This document shows positions 1-13,019 of a stretch of 46,053 nt of DNA, piece by piece. The stretch is from Condylostoma magnum (lineage: Eukaryota > Ciliophora > Heterotrichea > Heterotrichida > Condylostomatidae): assembly GCA_920105805.1 (NCBI GenBank), contig CAKKTI010000142.1:1-46053 (forward strand), given 5' to 3'. Position numbers and translations under genes: made by a program. Every line of letters begins with the position of its first letter. Within the stretch, counting starts at the first letter, position 1. The notes under the pieces are model-generated. The model searched no databases, was not told where the DNA came from, and saw nothing but the letters and a program-made list of their open reading frames with translations.

Positions 1-97
1 ACACCCTTACACCCTTACACCCTTACACCCTTACACCCTTACACCCTTACACCCTTACACCCTTACACCCTTACACCCTTACACCCTTACACCCTTA
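1..97. repeat. Telomere, 8-bp unit (ACACCCTT)n
   Basis: Twelve perfect tandem copies of ACACCCTT run from the first base, followed by one extra base and then ordinary AT-rich sequence. Read 5'->3' toward the chromosome end on the other strand, the G-rich unit is AAGGGTGT, equivalently TGTAAGGG. The C-rich strand begins the window, as expected for the left end of a linear macronuclear chromosome. The heterotrich unit I know (Stentor, Blepharisma) is CCCTAACA; this one is CCCTTACA, the same length with two bases exchanged. Confidence 0.95.
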
Positions 98-1320
98 TGT
101 TATTTTACTACAATTATCGTTCAAAATTAGAAGTCTTTAGAATTAACAATTAGTTACTTATATAGTAGATACAATTAATTTAAATATAATAATAAGAAAT
201 ATAACTTACCAAGGATATTTAACAGCATTCATAAAAACATTATGATTCTTAAGAGGGTCAATAGTATTATCTCCTGCTTAATGATTTATCTGAATAACTT
301 TAAGAAGTTTGTAAACTCTTTTTATCCAGTTGTAAATATCTAATATCGGATAATGATCCTTAAATTTTAATTATCTTTATTAAATATGTATTCTTCTTTT
401 TTACTTACAGTCTAAACGAGCTAACTGCATTGACTTATTAGCATTATTCATAGTTGAGTAATCAATTTACAAATTAAACTAATAGTATTAGATTTATTAG
501 AATCTTTATATAGTAAGTCAAATTATTATTTATATAAAAATTTAGTGATTAAATCATGAGAAATTAGTCTTACACAAGAAAAAACAAACCTATATAATGC
601 TCTAATATCTTTAGCAGGTTCTCTATATAAATACTTCGTATGCTTCTTGTACATATAACAATAGTCAAACGCTATAATAATTAAAACTTGCTTTGGACAG
701 TATTTCTATTCTGCTTGTTATAAAATCTAAATAAACACTCTTCAAATAATCAATTCTAATTAAGAGTCCAATGCAAAGATAAGTTAGCACGGTAAATGAA
801 AATGAATAGCCATTTATACGAGGTTTTAAAAAATATCTAACTCGCTTTCTCATATAGTTTTTATCTCATTTTCAAAGCTCAATTTTTAGCAATGATTAAA
901 TGTATTGGAATGGTATTCATATAATTTTCATAATTATTTAAATATATTAAAGAATTTTCTCAAATATTATAGATAGCAGCTAGATACCATTTTAAAGTTC
1001 ATTTTAAATGTTTTATCTAGCTTTTTAAGAAAAACACATGGCAATTGCACGCCTTATGAATAGGCAGAACAAAGTTTTGTTAAAGTCTCCCCATTCACTG
1101 ATTTTAAAGAATTTAAAGAAGGTTTAGATAGGCTTGTATATAATCGCTTCCTAGTTGGAAGAGCTTTAGTTAATAAATGTAAGTAAATAGCTAATTCTTT
1201 AATAACAATACTATAAAACCACTATAAAGTTCTTATAAAGCATTTGAGTTGCATCAATAGTGCAAATAAAAATTTCCCCAAATTAATCTCTACTTTATTT
1301 CTATACAATTAGTATATTCA
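98..1320. other. Subtelomeric AT-rich spacer
   Basis: About 1.2 kb without a convincing gene. Open frames here are short, as expected when TGA is the only hard stop in AT-rich DNA. The one stretch with a coding look is roughly 1021-1220 on the plus strand, which reads as a Lys/Phe/Leu-rich peptide (…SPFTDFKEFKEGLDRL…) with no proper start and no recognised family. It may be a gene relic. Nothing else is seen. Confidence 0.6.
1021..1220 (+). pseudogene. Possible gene relic in subtelomere
   Basis: One plus frame reads about 60 residues with a protein-like composition (HGNCTPYEQAEQSF, then SPFTDFKEFKEGLDRLVYNR). There is no ATG at a sensible place and the frame soon loses its coding character. 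I do not recognise the family. It could be a fragment of a gene cut off near the telomere, or chance. Low confidence. Confidence 0.2.
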
Positions 1321-1800
1321 CTACTATGGCTCTTGGTAGATATGTGGAGATGCTGAGGGAGCTGCTGGGAAGGCGAGGGAGAGCTGTAGCAAGTTATATA
1401 GGCAATCTCCGACTTGTTTCTATAGAATTTGTATATTAAATTATTAACTACTATGGCTCTTGGTAGATATGTGGAGATGCTGAGGGAGCTGCTGGGAAGG
1501 CGAGGGAGAGCTGTAGCAAGTTATATAGGCAATCTCCGACTTGTTTCTATAGAATTTGTATATTAAATTATTAACTACTATGGCTCTTGGTAGATATGTG
1601 GAGATGCTGAGGAAGCTGCTGGGAAGGCGAGGGAGAGCTGTAGCAAGTTATATAGGCAATCTCCGACTTGTTTCTATAGAATTTGTATATTAAATTATTA
1701 AATAATATAGCTCTTGGTAGATATGTGGAGATGCTGAGGAAGCTGCTGGGAAGGCGAGGGAGAGCTGTAGCAAGTTCTATAAGGGAATCTCTAATTTATT
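1321..1800. repeat. 127-bp tandem repeat, about 3.8 copies
   Basis: Copies begin at 1321, 1448, 1575 and about 1702, giving a period of exactly 127 bp. The first three copies are nearly identical and the fourth diverges at both ends. The core of each unit is strikingly GC-richer than its surroundings (for example GAGATGCTGAGGGAGCTGCT) and carries short inverted pairs: GGAGAT with ATCTCC, and CAAGT with ACTTG. A frame starting at the internal ATG reads about 37 residues before a TAA. Because 127 is not a multiple of 3, consecutive copies are read in different frames, which argues against a repeated protein. It may be a satellite, a repeated small RNA or a promoter array for the gene at 1870. 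Confidence 0.9.
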
Positions 1801-1869
1801 TAACCAAATATACAATTTCCCATATTTCGTGGATATAAGGACTTGGTTGGTTGGCGTAATAATAATAAA

Positions 1870-4800
1870 ATGGTGCTTTGAACATTGATTCTACTTGCAT
1901 AGCTAGCCCAATCTAAGGTGGTTTGTCATAAAATCACAACTCAAGAAGATTCAAATTCGAACGAATATACTAAGAGAGGTTCAATGAAGGGAGGAACTAT
2001 CTTAAAAATTTACTGTAATGGGCTCAATACCTAGGACAGTCAAGTCTATGAAGTGTTTGTAGGAGAGAAGCCTTGTGATGTGATTAATTATCATACAACT
2101 TCTGACTATATAGAGTGCTTAACTCCCGAGCCTGATCAAGATTCTTACTCTAATATGCCTATTTAGATTTTTGTAAACAATTTAGAGGTGGATATTAGTG
2201 CTAATAGCTATTTCCATTACGAAAGTGATAGAACTCCACTGCTAAAGCATATTCTACCTAACCAAGGAGTTAGTAGTAAGAATTTATACTTGAATGGAAA
2301 ATGGTTGACTTAGGAAATCACTGAGTTTGATTGGATTAAAATAGGAGAGCATAGGTGTGACTTATCAGATTATCCTTTGTATGAAACTGGATGGTGGTCA
2401 TGGCACTATAAGACAATTAACTGCAATATAGGTTAAAATCTAGCAGGAGATTATAGTATCAGTGTTAGAACTAAGTCAGGGTATGGATATGTAGATTTCC
2501 TTCATAATTCAAGGTTCTACACTCTCTAAGGAGCAGAGTACTAATATCGTATTTTCCCAGAAATAACTGAAGTATCAACCAACAAGACTAGTATTGAGGG
2601 AGGCTTAGAATTAACAATAGCAGGTCATGCATTCCACCCCAACAAAGCATCAACCAGTGTAGAAGTAGGAGGATCTTAATGCAAAATCAAATCAATTACT
2701 CAAACTAAGATAACTTGTACTACTACGAAAGATATGAGTGACCAAACTGGCCCATTTTTAGGAAATGCTGGCTTACATCGTTAACTTTGGTTAGGAACTA
2801 CGAGTTTTAATAATATTCCTGGTTACTTGGCTGTAGGTGAAGATAGTTACAGAGCCCCTGATATCGACGATACTTTAGTACAGCCTTAGACTTATAGTGA
2901 CTTGGACTATTATGTAGAATAAATCGAGGGTTGCTTTTACGCTCCAAAAACAGGCAACTATACATTCTATGTAAGCAGTGACAATTACTCAAAGATCTTT
3001 CTATCAACTGATCTTTCACCAGATAATCTATCAGAAATAATTAGCTATTTTGACTATAGTAGCTTCGGTGAACACTTCGAAGAAGGCTCTATTTCTGATT
3101 CTGTTACTCTAACTGAAGGTGAAGGATATTTCATGAGAATGCAGCATAACCAACATAGTGGGGCTAGTCACTTTTGGCTTGGCATTGAAACACCTGGGGA
3201 GCCTGGCCATAGTAACCCTAAGCATAAAATTACTTAATGAATAATAGAACCATCTGAGCTACAAAGAGAAATATAGAGAATATCATTACCTGATGCTAAC
3301 GGTGGAAAAATTAGTCTTAGATTTGGAGAAGTTACTGATTCTAAATCATCTTCTACTGGATGGATTGACGCTGATTTTACTCATACTAAAGATAACGAAG
3401 AGGAAATCTTAATATGGGATTGTTACAAAATCATATCCTTATTAAGTGAAAATACAACAATAGGTTATTTAATATCATGCAATTACTCATTAGAAGACGA
3501 TGTATTACACTACGACATAACCTTTAACTACCCTTATGAGCAAAATAGATCAATTCTTGTGACATACCAAGCTGCGGAGGTAAATAAAAGCTATTCATCA
3601 TCCTAATTCCAAGCGGCTTCTTTTCCTATAGCTGGTACATTCAAAATAACAGTAGATGGGGTAACATCAGAGGCTATAGATTGGTAAAAAAGCGGACCTT
3701 AAATTAATTATATCATACATGGGCTTAATCCAGATCTAGTAAACTATGCTGATATAACATTATACAAGAACTTAGAAATTTTTAGATTACATGTAGTACT
3801 GCCCGGCGACTCCACTATAGGAAACATCTCTATTGACATTGATAACCTTACAGGAGGAGGTTTAAATGAAAGCTCAAAGGTTTCCTATACTTTTGAAAAT
3901 CTGCAAACTCCAGGCTCTGGTTAATTCTGGTCTGTAGCCCCAGGGGAACTTTTTAGGTAATGTGGTAGCACTCCTTATGTCAAAGTAACTTCTAATAATT
4001 TACCAGCTGTATGCACAGGTGATTGTTCTATAAGATATATGACTGTCGATGAAACCGGTGTAGTATCTGATGTAACTGATGACGGAACTAATCTTACAAT
4101 AACTGGGACAAGTCTTCCAACGACAAGCGATAATTTTAGCATTTGGCTAGGTGGGAAAGAATGCGAAGTAAGCTCTGCGACTGATGGTACTCAAATCGTA
4201 TGTACTAAGCCAATTGGAAGAGCTGGTGATAATGTTCCTAGGGTTCTTGTAGACTCTTTTGGATACTTATCGTATTAAACAACTGAGGTTACCATTACTT
4301 AAATCTTAACCATTACCTCAGTATCACCTGCTACTGGCGGGGACTAAGGAGGAACTTTAATTACTATACAAGGAACTGGGTTCTTGGTAAATATACAAGA
4401 TTTTGAGGATCACACTATGACTGTTACTGTAGGAGGGGGTGATTGTGAGATTTAAAGTACCAGTAGTACTTAGTTAACATGTGTTACATCAGTATAATAA
4501 TCAGGCAGTGAGATCATAGTAGAAGTGAACTCCCTCACTGCCAATAGTAGTGATTTTACATACGATCTTATATCACCTTCAATCACCTCAGTTACTCCAG
4601 ACAGTGTTGGACCTTATTATGCTACTGATATCATAATCGTCGGCGAAAGATTTGGAAATGTGAAAAATGATGTAACTGTCAGATTTGGAGAGTTCTAATG
4701 TCTTGTTTCTACAGTTACTGATACTTAAATAGAATGTATTATTCTAGGAGGACCGGCTGGAGCATACAAACTGCAAGTGGAAGTTGCAGGAAATGGTAAA

Positions 4801-7800
4801 AGTAACTAATTCGATATCAAATTAGAGTTCAAATTAACCTCAATCACACCTACTTCTGGGTCTATTGAAGGTGGAACTGAATTGACCATTAAAGGATCAG
4901 GAATATTAGTTAAGCCAGGAGAAGTACAAGTCTAATTCAACACTGATCCTGGATTTTGTATAGTCACCAGCATTCCTGATGATGAGACAATTATTTGCAC
5001 TACTCCTCCCCTTAGTGAGGATTTAACAGCTGAAGACTAACTCACAGTTACACTTCTTGGAAGATTATAAGAGGAAAGTGCCTGTGATGGAACTTGTAAT
5101 TTCACATATTCCGATGCCAGTACTCCTAAAGTAGCATCAGTTAGTCCTACGAAAGGTAAAATGGGTGATACTGTTACTATTACTGGGACTAATTTAACAG
5201 ATCAAGTTGGGGACATATAGCTTAAGTTAGGAGAAGATATCACTGTAGCAAGCTCAAGTGACACTGAGATAGTATTTGATCTACCCCATTTGAGTGCAGG
5301 AGTACATAGTTTTGAGTTGAGTATAGTTGGAAAAGGAAAAGCCTAAATTGCTGATGGAGTTGAGTTCACTTATACATTAGATGTGAATTCCTTGTCTTCT
5401 AATGAAATCTCTAAGGCTGGAGCTAATATTGTTATTAATGGAACTGGATTTAAGGACACTTGTGTGGTTACTTTTTAAGGTGTTCCCTGCAAAGTTACAT
5501 CTGTTGATTACTCATCAATTAACTGTAGAGTAAACCCAAGCAGTTATAAAACTCAAAGAATGGTTTCGATTACTTGCGGGGAGTCTAGTTTTACTTGTTT
5601 AGATGCTGATGTTTGCGCTATTTCTATGCTAAGTGCTAAAACTCCAACTGTCACCGATGTTACTTCTAGTGGAAATTAATTGATCATTACTGGAATAGGT
5701 TTTGAAGAGCCGTTGAGTGTAGAAATTGGAACTGGAAGTTGTGATAGTCCTACTTTGGTTAATGATACAATTACCTGCGATGTAAATGGACCAGGAGGTA
5801 TTCAACCTGTTTTAGTATATATTAACAGTAAAGGTTATGGTAGTGGAGATTTTACCCACGATGTTCCTATTAGTATTGATTCTGTAAATCCTTTAAGTGG
5901 CTCGTATGCTGGAGGAGTTGAAGTAACAATATAAGGAAAAGGTTTTAGCGAGTCTAGCGAAGTTCTTATCTGTGATCAAAGCGCGTAAATAATAAGCTGG
6001 ACTGCCTCGTAGATAGTATGTGCTGCTTCAGATTTACCTACTAAATTCTCACAAGAAGAATTTAGTATAAGAGAATCCGGGATCAAGGTGAAGCATGGAT
6101 ATATGAGCTTTAGCCCAGATACTAATGCAAAAGACTACGAAAATGCATTTGACGAAGACAATTCAACTTATTTTTATAGCTCATATAGTGCTTGCTCTAT
6201 AGGAATTGATGTGGGTGAAAACTTTTTACTGGAATTGTAAGAATTCAGAGTATTACCTCACCTGATTTATTCTTCGGTCTGATTATCAGATGCCGAGCTA
6301 TAAGGAACTAATGACGTTGAAGGAACATGGACTACAATTTATACTGTGGGACAGGCTGATGAGGGTTGGAATACTTACCTTATACCTTTAAACACTGAGC
6401 CAGGAGATTCTTTCCCTACATATTAATATAGATTCTATAGACTGTTTACTGGACGCCGGTGCTACATTGCTGAATTGGAATTCAAAGGCCCTGTATTATA
6501 CAACAGTAATACTAATGATACTAACTGTTCTATTTAAGTAAAGAACTCAGAGGAAGTATAAGCCACATCATCTTCTCAATTCCGATACCTAGAAGCTTCC
6601 ACTCCTAAGCTACTAGCCATTACTCCTGACCTTGGAACCAGTGCTGGAGGTACTAATATAACTTTAACTTTTGATCATCTTACAGAAAGTTAAGAAGATG
6701 TATAAGTAACTATAGATGAGATTGAATGCAATATAACTGATATTTCCAGCAATGCTATCAAATGTACTACTGGTCCCAGATTTAATTTCACTTCACCTTC
6801 TCTTGTAATCAATATAAACGGTAAAGGAAAGGCAGTTACACAAGGGCTAACTTTCTTATATGCTGAGAGATGGAGTGACAGTAACACCTGGGGAGGTACA
6901 GTTCCTCCTAGAGCAGGTGAATCTTTAGTAATTGCTGCTGGATAAACTTTGATAATAGATGAGCCAACTCCAATACTAAACTTAATAACTGTTCAAGGCA
7001 CACTTATAATAGAAGATAAGCCTGATATGTCACTAGATGCACACTATATAATGATAATGAACGGTCACTTAATTGCAGGAACTGAGGAAAATCCCTACTA
7101 AAACAACCTAACAATAACAATGCACGGAGATAAAGATGATAAAGAAATAGCCATATACGGTAACAAAGTAATAGCTCTACGAGAAGGATCTATAGACCTA
7201 CATGGAATATAAAGGAATCCAACTTGGGCCCTCCTAGAAAACACTGCTGCAGTGGGTGCAACTGAAATTATAATTAACTAGGATATTGACTGGACAACAG
7301 GTGATAGAATTGTGGTAGCATCTACTTCATTCGATTTTGAAGAAGCTGAAGTTCGCACTATTGTAAGTGTTTCGGGACGTATAGTAACTATTGATTAACC
7401 TTTATAATACTAACATTATGCAGAAACTGAGACATACGGCAACAAATCTATTGATATGAGAGCCGAGGTAGGACTGCTAAGTAGGAACATAGTTTACTAG
7501 GGTAACCAAGGCTCTGAACTACAAATGCATGGAGCACATATAATGATATTTAGTCCAGGTGATGAAACATCAGTGGGAAGGATCGAGTATATAGAGACCA
7601 GAAATGTGGGACAAGCTAACTAACTGGGAAGGTATCCTCTACATTTTCATATGATAGGAAATGGCACTAAATCTTATATAAAGGGATGTTCCATACATGA
7701 TACATTTAATAGAGCAATTTCAATACATGGAGTACATAATCTACGAGTATAAAAGAACGTGGCAATGAACACTCGTGGTCATACATTTTTCATAGAGGAT

Positions 7801-10800
7801 GGAATAGAGACACATAATATAATAGAAGAAAATCTAGGACTGGGTACTAGGCCCACATTTTCACTACTGAATAGTGATACTACACCTGCAACATTTTGGA
7901 TAACTAACCCTAATAACATAATTCGCAATAACAGAGCAGCTGGAGGGGATCGCTATGGCTTCTGGTTTGATATTCCTTTAAATCCCACTGGGTCTTCTAG
8001 AACTTCAAGTGTTTGTGGTAGAGGTGAAAAATTAGGAGTTTTTGAAGGAAACACTGCGCATTCATATGGAAGATATGGACTAAGAATCTTCAGGGGACAT
8101 ATTCCTAGAGAAAGACCATGTGATGATGTAAAAGATGATAATTTAGATGATCCTTGGTCATACAATCCTTCTATTCCCGCAGAGTATAAAGACTTTACAG
8201 CTTTTAAAAATGGTAGAAGTGGAGCTGTTGGAGAAGATGTAGGTGACATAAGATTCATTGACTTCAAAGTAGCAGATCATGTACTAGCCGGCATTAATAT
8301 GACATTTAATGAGTTTAGCAGGCCTTATGAATCTACTACATATTAAAATATACTTGTTATAGGTAAAAGTGGAAATGCATCGTCAGAGTAAAACTAGGCA
8401 TCTGGGATTGTAACACCTCAGCGTGAAGGATTATTAGTAAATGGAGTTGATTTCCATAATTTCGATGATGGCATGTTCCCTATATAAGATGAAAGTAAAT
8501 CAGAGGATGACAATATGCGAGATACAGGGCTAAGAAACACGAAACTATAAGGCTTAACATTTACTAACTCCCATAAGAAAATTAAGTGGATGCCTCCATA
8601 TCACGGAATATACGACGATGTTGACGGAAGTTTAACAGGAACAGCAGAATCAGTGCTTTCTACTTATCATGATCATTTACTTACTCCTGAATGCACAGAT
8701 CAATAAGAAACTTTTAATTCGATAGTCTGTATAGGGAAAAGAGTCTCAGGTTTCCATATATCAGATGTTTTGTTTTCTAATTGATTTTCGAATCAGCCTA
8801 TATAGATTAGACGTACCTCAGGGGATGAGCTGCAATTTGATGAAGAAGTTGACTAGGATACCTAAGAAATTGTATAAGTTGAAAAGTGGACCCAAATTGA
8901 AAGAATTATTATATCTAAAAGAACAACAATTTAAGGAGATCCTTTCATAGTAACAATGGTAACAGGATACGATTACTAAGCTAAATTTGTAGATTTACCA
9001 CTAGACTGGAGAAGACTTTAACTATGGATTGACCCTTACACCAACAACGGAGGAAGTAATATAATAAGTTGGGAGTTCTTTGATGTGAGAAATAGATATG
9101 TTGTTAAACGAGGACAAACTGTAGCTAATGTAGACCCTGACCCGAGTATACTGCCTAGTATTACTGACAGAGATCTAAATATGACCACTGATGCTGCTGG
9201 AACTTATAAATTTACTCCTGAGGAAGAATAATAATAAGAGGGAGTAAGAAACTACTTTAGCATTGTAGTAAATGATGTAATTTCGCATGAAACTTAAAAG
9301 GGAGCTATTCAAGTAGATGGGTACCCATGCCCAGTAAATGGATGTGGGAATGATCCTCCAGAGGAGGAGGAATAATAGGAAGAAGAAGAGGAGGAATAGT
9401 AGGAAGAAGAAGAGGAGGAATAGTAAGAAGAAGAAGAAGAAACTAATGGATTCAGGTGGAGTGATATTGCTACTTGGCCTAACAAACAATTACCTATATA
9501 GGGAGACTCAATAATTATCCACTAATATTAAGAAATTCTACTAGATATTGACACTCCCGTACTTGATTACTTAGAAGTGAATGGAATTTTGAAATTTGAT
9601 CCTGAGAAGTCCGCAAAACTCCAGTCAAAAATGATTTTTGTAAGAATGGGAAAGATTTTAAGTGGATTAGAAGACTACCCTACTGATCCTAATGTTGAGC
9701 ACTAGATTATACTAAGCGGAACTACTAATGATAATGCTATAGCCTTTGACCCTAGGATTGAAGTTGTTAACAATGCTTTGATTGTTACTGGAGAGTTAAG
9801 CATGTATGGAGCCCCTAAGTAATCATGGACTAAACTAGTTGGAGATGTGCGGGACGGAGAAAATGTTATATTCGTTGATGAAGTGGACTGGTAAGTTGGT
9901 GATAAAATTGTTATTGGACCATCTGGATATGATTACATGGAAGCTGAAGAGTTTACCATTGCAGCTATTGAGGGTAATTTGCCTGAATATGAATACCAGG
10001 CCCCTCCAGTAGAAGAAAATGATGAGTAGAATGGAAACTCATAGAATGACAACTCATAGAATGGAAATTAGTAAGGTAAAGAAATAGAAGATGTTGATTT
10101 TTCTGATGATACTTTATGGTAAGAAAAATCAAATAATAAGGATAAAGGGTTCAATGGGGATTAAACTTATAAAGTCAATACATCTTCACTTAAAAGTACA
10201 AAAATTACTAAAATAACGCTGAATTAACCTGTTAAGTATTATCATATTGGAGTTAACATGGAGGTTGAAGGGTAGACTATTGATTTAAGAGCTGAAGTTG
10301 GTGTTTTGAATAGAAACATTAAAATAAATGCTATTTAAAATCAATGGTATGGGTAAATTCTAGTTGCTGATTATGTTGATTTTAACACTCCATCTGGGGA
10401 TGGAGTTGCTAGGTCCGGGAGTGTTAATTTGCATAATGTTTAGTTTCATTATTTAGGTTAAACTGATACAAACAGAGGTTCTATAAGATTCACAAGAAAT
10501 AGAGCCAAATAATCATAGATTAAAGGATGTTCATTCAATCATGCTGACTCTTTTGCAATCTATTCCTACTAATCAGAAAATGTTAATATAGAGGACAACT
10601 TTATTCATTATTGTAGATATGCTATAGCTATTGAATCTGTGATTAATTATAAAATAAGTGGAAACTTGGCTATTAAAACATTCAACTTTAATGAATCAGC
10701 AGGTGGATACGATATTTCTCATGTTTACTACATTTGTGCTAATTCTAACTGTGCAAATGTTAAAGTTACTGATAACATAGCTTCAGGATTTGTAACTATG

Positions 10801-12831
10801 GGCTTTAGTACCTAACTCTAAGACTGTACTGGATAATAAGCCCTATTATTCTCTAATAACGTAGCTCATAGTGGTGGCTATGGACTTCTAGCCTAGACCA
10901 ACGGCGGTGACTGCAACACTTTGAAGAATTTTACAATAGGCTTTAATAGAAAATACGGTGTAATAGGCCTATCTAAAATTCCATTGCATAAGTTTGAAGA
11001 CATGAAGCTCTTTTCTAATATACAAAATCTAACTACTGCTATTGCCTCACCTGATCTCGAATACAGTGCAGAGTATTTAAACATAATAGTTGTAGGAGAC
11101 TCATAATTCAGTCAATGCAGCGCATCAGATTGTAAGTCTGATGCATGTAGTCGTAAAATGGGAGTTGAATTTACTTATTCAAGATAATTACTTGGAAGAG
11201 GTATAGGATTCGCCACATAATTAATGGAATTGCTTACAAAGCAAGGTGGATATGGTGACTGGGCAAGTAAGACAATTATAAATAATGTCAAATTTGTCAA
11301 TTTCGGCAATTCTGAGTAATGTGAGGACATCATTCATCCGGTTATTTAAACTAATCCTGATGTGTCAGATTTTCAACATATGCATATTTTTGTTGATACT
11401 AAATTAACTAACGTATAAGAAAACGGCCTCTCTTACTTCTTTGATCCTTTACCTAGTTGGGCTGAAGTTGGTAAGTGCTATGGATTCCCGTGTACTGGCC
11501 CTGATAATGCGTTAGTGTATGATAAAGATGGAGGCCTTTTGTCTAATTCTTTAGGAGGATTCATTTTACCTAACAATGCAGGAGTGGTTCACAAAGATTG
11601 CGTATATAATTCTAAGAATAAATCATACATTTGTGCCAATACAAATGACATAACTTATAAGTATGCCATGTTATCATTTGAAAGCTTAGATATTGATAGT
11701 GAGGATAGAACAATTGCACCTGTTGAAATCACAACTGAAGAAATTGAAACTATTTTAACTGAGGGTTTCTATAACAAAATAAACTCATTCCAAGACCATG
11801 AATAATACACTTATTAATCCTCAGGAAAACGATTAAGTCGATTCCACTCTATAATCGAATTAGACCATACATTCAATGTAGAATTTGGTAGTACTTTACC
11901 CTAAAAAATGCGATTTAGACTATAAGGTCTAGAGGGTAGATCAGATGGAGTTGTTTTGAATATCAAATACGGTAGACCTGATATTGTAATAGTAAAAGTG
12001 AATGGAAAGAAAGTACCATCAAAACCATACTAAAAGGGAACAGTAGGTAATTGCACACTTACTGACATCCATGGGTGCAATATATGGAAATATGATTAGT
12101 AAGTTTTGCAAATTACTTTAAAAACGGAGTAAGAGATAGTCCTATAAGTAACTAACTCAGTTAGACTTACATATAGACTAGATATGACAATTGATTAATT
12201 CTTTGAAGGAAATGGAGCAACTAACTTCATTGATCGATTAGCTGCTTAATTAGGAATTCCTTCATATACTATAAGAATTCTAGATGTAAAAGAAGGCTCT
12301 GTAATTCCGATTGTTGCAATCACTCCTATAGCTGTTGAAGAAAATGATTCCACTACAACTTAGCAAAATGAAGAGTTGAGGGAAATTAAAAAATAAGCTG
12401 AAACTTTAGCCCAGGAGAACAAGTACGATTTAGGAGCTCCACTACTTGAATTTGAATCAGAATTAGTTGCACCAGAGGATTAACTTGATGAAGAAGATTA
12501 AAATGAGCCTGTTATTATTCCTCAAAATATTGAAACAGGGGAGGAGTTGAATAACGAAGATAGTGCATCGCAATCTGGGTTCTAAGATGATATATCTGAT
12601 ATGTTTTCTGATCATTGGATGATTATTTTAATATTCGGAGTTGTTTTTACTATTATAATTGTATTTGGAATTGTAATCCTTATATACAGGCATTCTGGAT
12701 AGAAATCTTTTACTATAGTTCCTGTATAAAGTCCTTATGCAAAGGAAGTTATGAAAGGAGAAGAAGAGATTCGAGTCCCCACTGAACGACCTCAATTGAA
12801 TTCATTTGGGTATACGTAGTAATATTAGTGA
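1870..12831 (+). CDS. Fibrocystin-L/PKHD1L1-like giant surface receptor
   Basis: An unbroken frame of 3653 codons with TAA/TAG read as Gln. The start at 1870 gives a signal peptide (MVLWTLILLAQLAQS) whose Trp at codon 4 is TGA. In order: at least ten IPT/TIG Ig-like repeats between about residues 40 and 1660 (motif …PxxGxxxGGTxxTIxG), a PA14-like domain around 300-460, a discoidin-like stretch near 1440-1540, a first G8 domain near 1668, a right-handed beta-helix region, a second G8 near 2530, more beta-helix, one membrane segment near 3582-3604 (MIILIFGVVFTIIIVFGIVI) and a short cytosolic tail. This order matches PKHD1L1/fibrocystin-L, a large ciliary or cell-surface protein of unknown ligand. 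In-frame TGA at 1879, 3238, 6280 and 8782 are read as Trp. An EEEEQQ tract lies before G8-2. No intron is needed. The stop could also be the TAG at 12817, a few codons earlier. Confidence 0.93.
9361..9444 (+). repeat. In-frame Glu/Gln minisatellite
   Basis: A purine-rich 24-base unit (GAGGAGGAA TAG TAG GAAGAAGAA and variants) is repeated about three times inside the PKHD1L1-like gene. It encodes runs of six Glu split by Gln-Gln pairs, each Gln pair written as two consecutive stop codons (TAATAG, TAGTAG, TAGTAA). It lies in the linker just before the second G8 domain. Confidence 0.85.
10021..10074 (+). repeat. In-frame QN(G/D)NS repeat
   Basis: An 18-base unit (TAG AAT GGA AAC TCA, with a preceding or following TAG) repeats about three times within the PKHD1L1-like frame. 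It encodes a polar Gln/Asn/Ser linker (QNGNSQNDNSQNGNQQ) after the second G8 domain. Every Gln is a TAG or TAA codon. Confidence 0.7.
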
Positions 12832-13019
12832 TTTTATTTTGATTATATTGTTTATTTTTAGTATAAGGTATTTACATTATAAAATAAGCTAATTAATTGA
12901 GTAAATAGTTAGTATATCATTTAATCAGGTATTTGTACATGCAACCCCAATATAAAAACTTACTTATAGAAATAAGAATATCCCCTGTCTAAGTTTTATA
13001 AAATCGAGGGATGTTATTT
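12832..13019. other. Intergenic spacer, AT-rich
   Basis: A 188-bp spacer between the 3' ends of two convergent genes. It is very AT-rich, has no open frame worth reporting and no recognisable motif beyond AT runs. Confidence 0.6.

Noticed and set aside
1321-1800. Repeat units as a CRISPR array or repeated protein domain
   Set aside because: There are no distinct spacers, the units are contiguous, and 127 is not a multiple of 3.
6269-6290. GTCTGATTATCAG as a 13-bp intron in the PKHD1L1-like gene
   Set aside because: Splicing would shift the frame away from thousands of bases of good coding sequence; TGA as Trp keeps it.
9175-9489. Minus-strand Phe/Leu-rich open frame
   Set aside because: It is the antisense of the Glu/Gln repeat inside the PKHD1L1-like gene.
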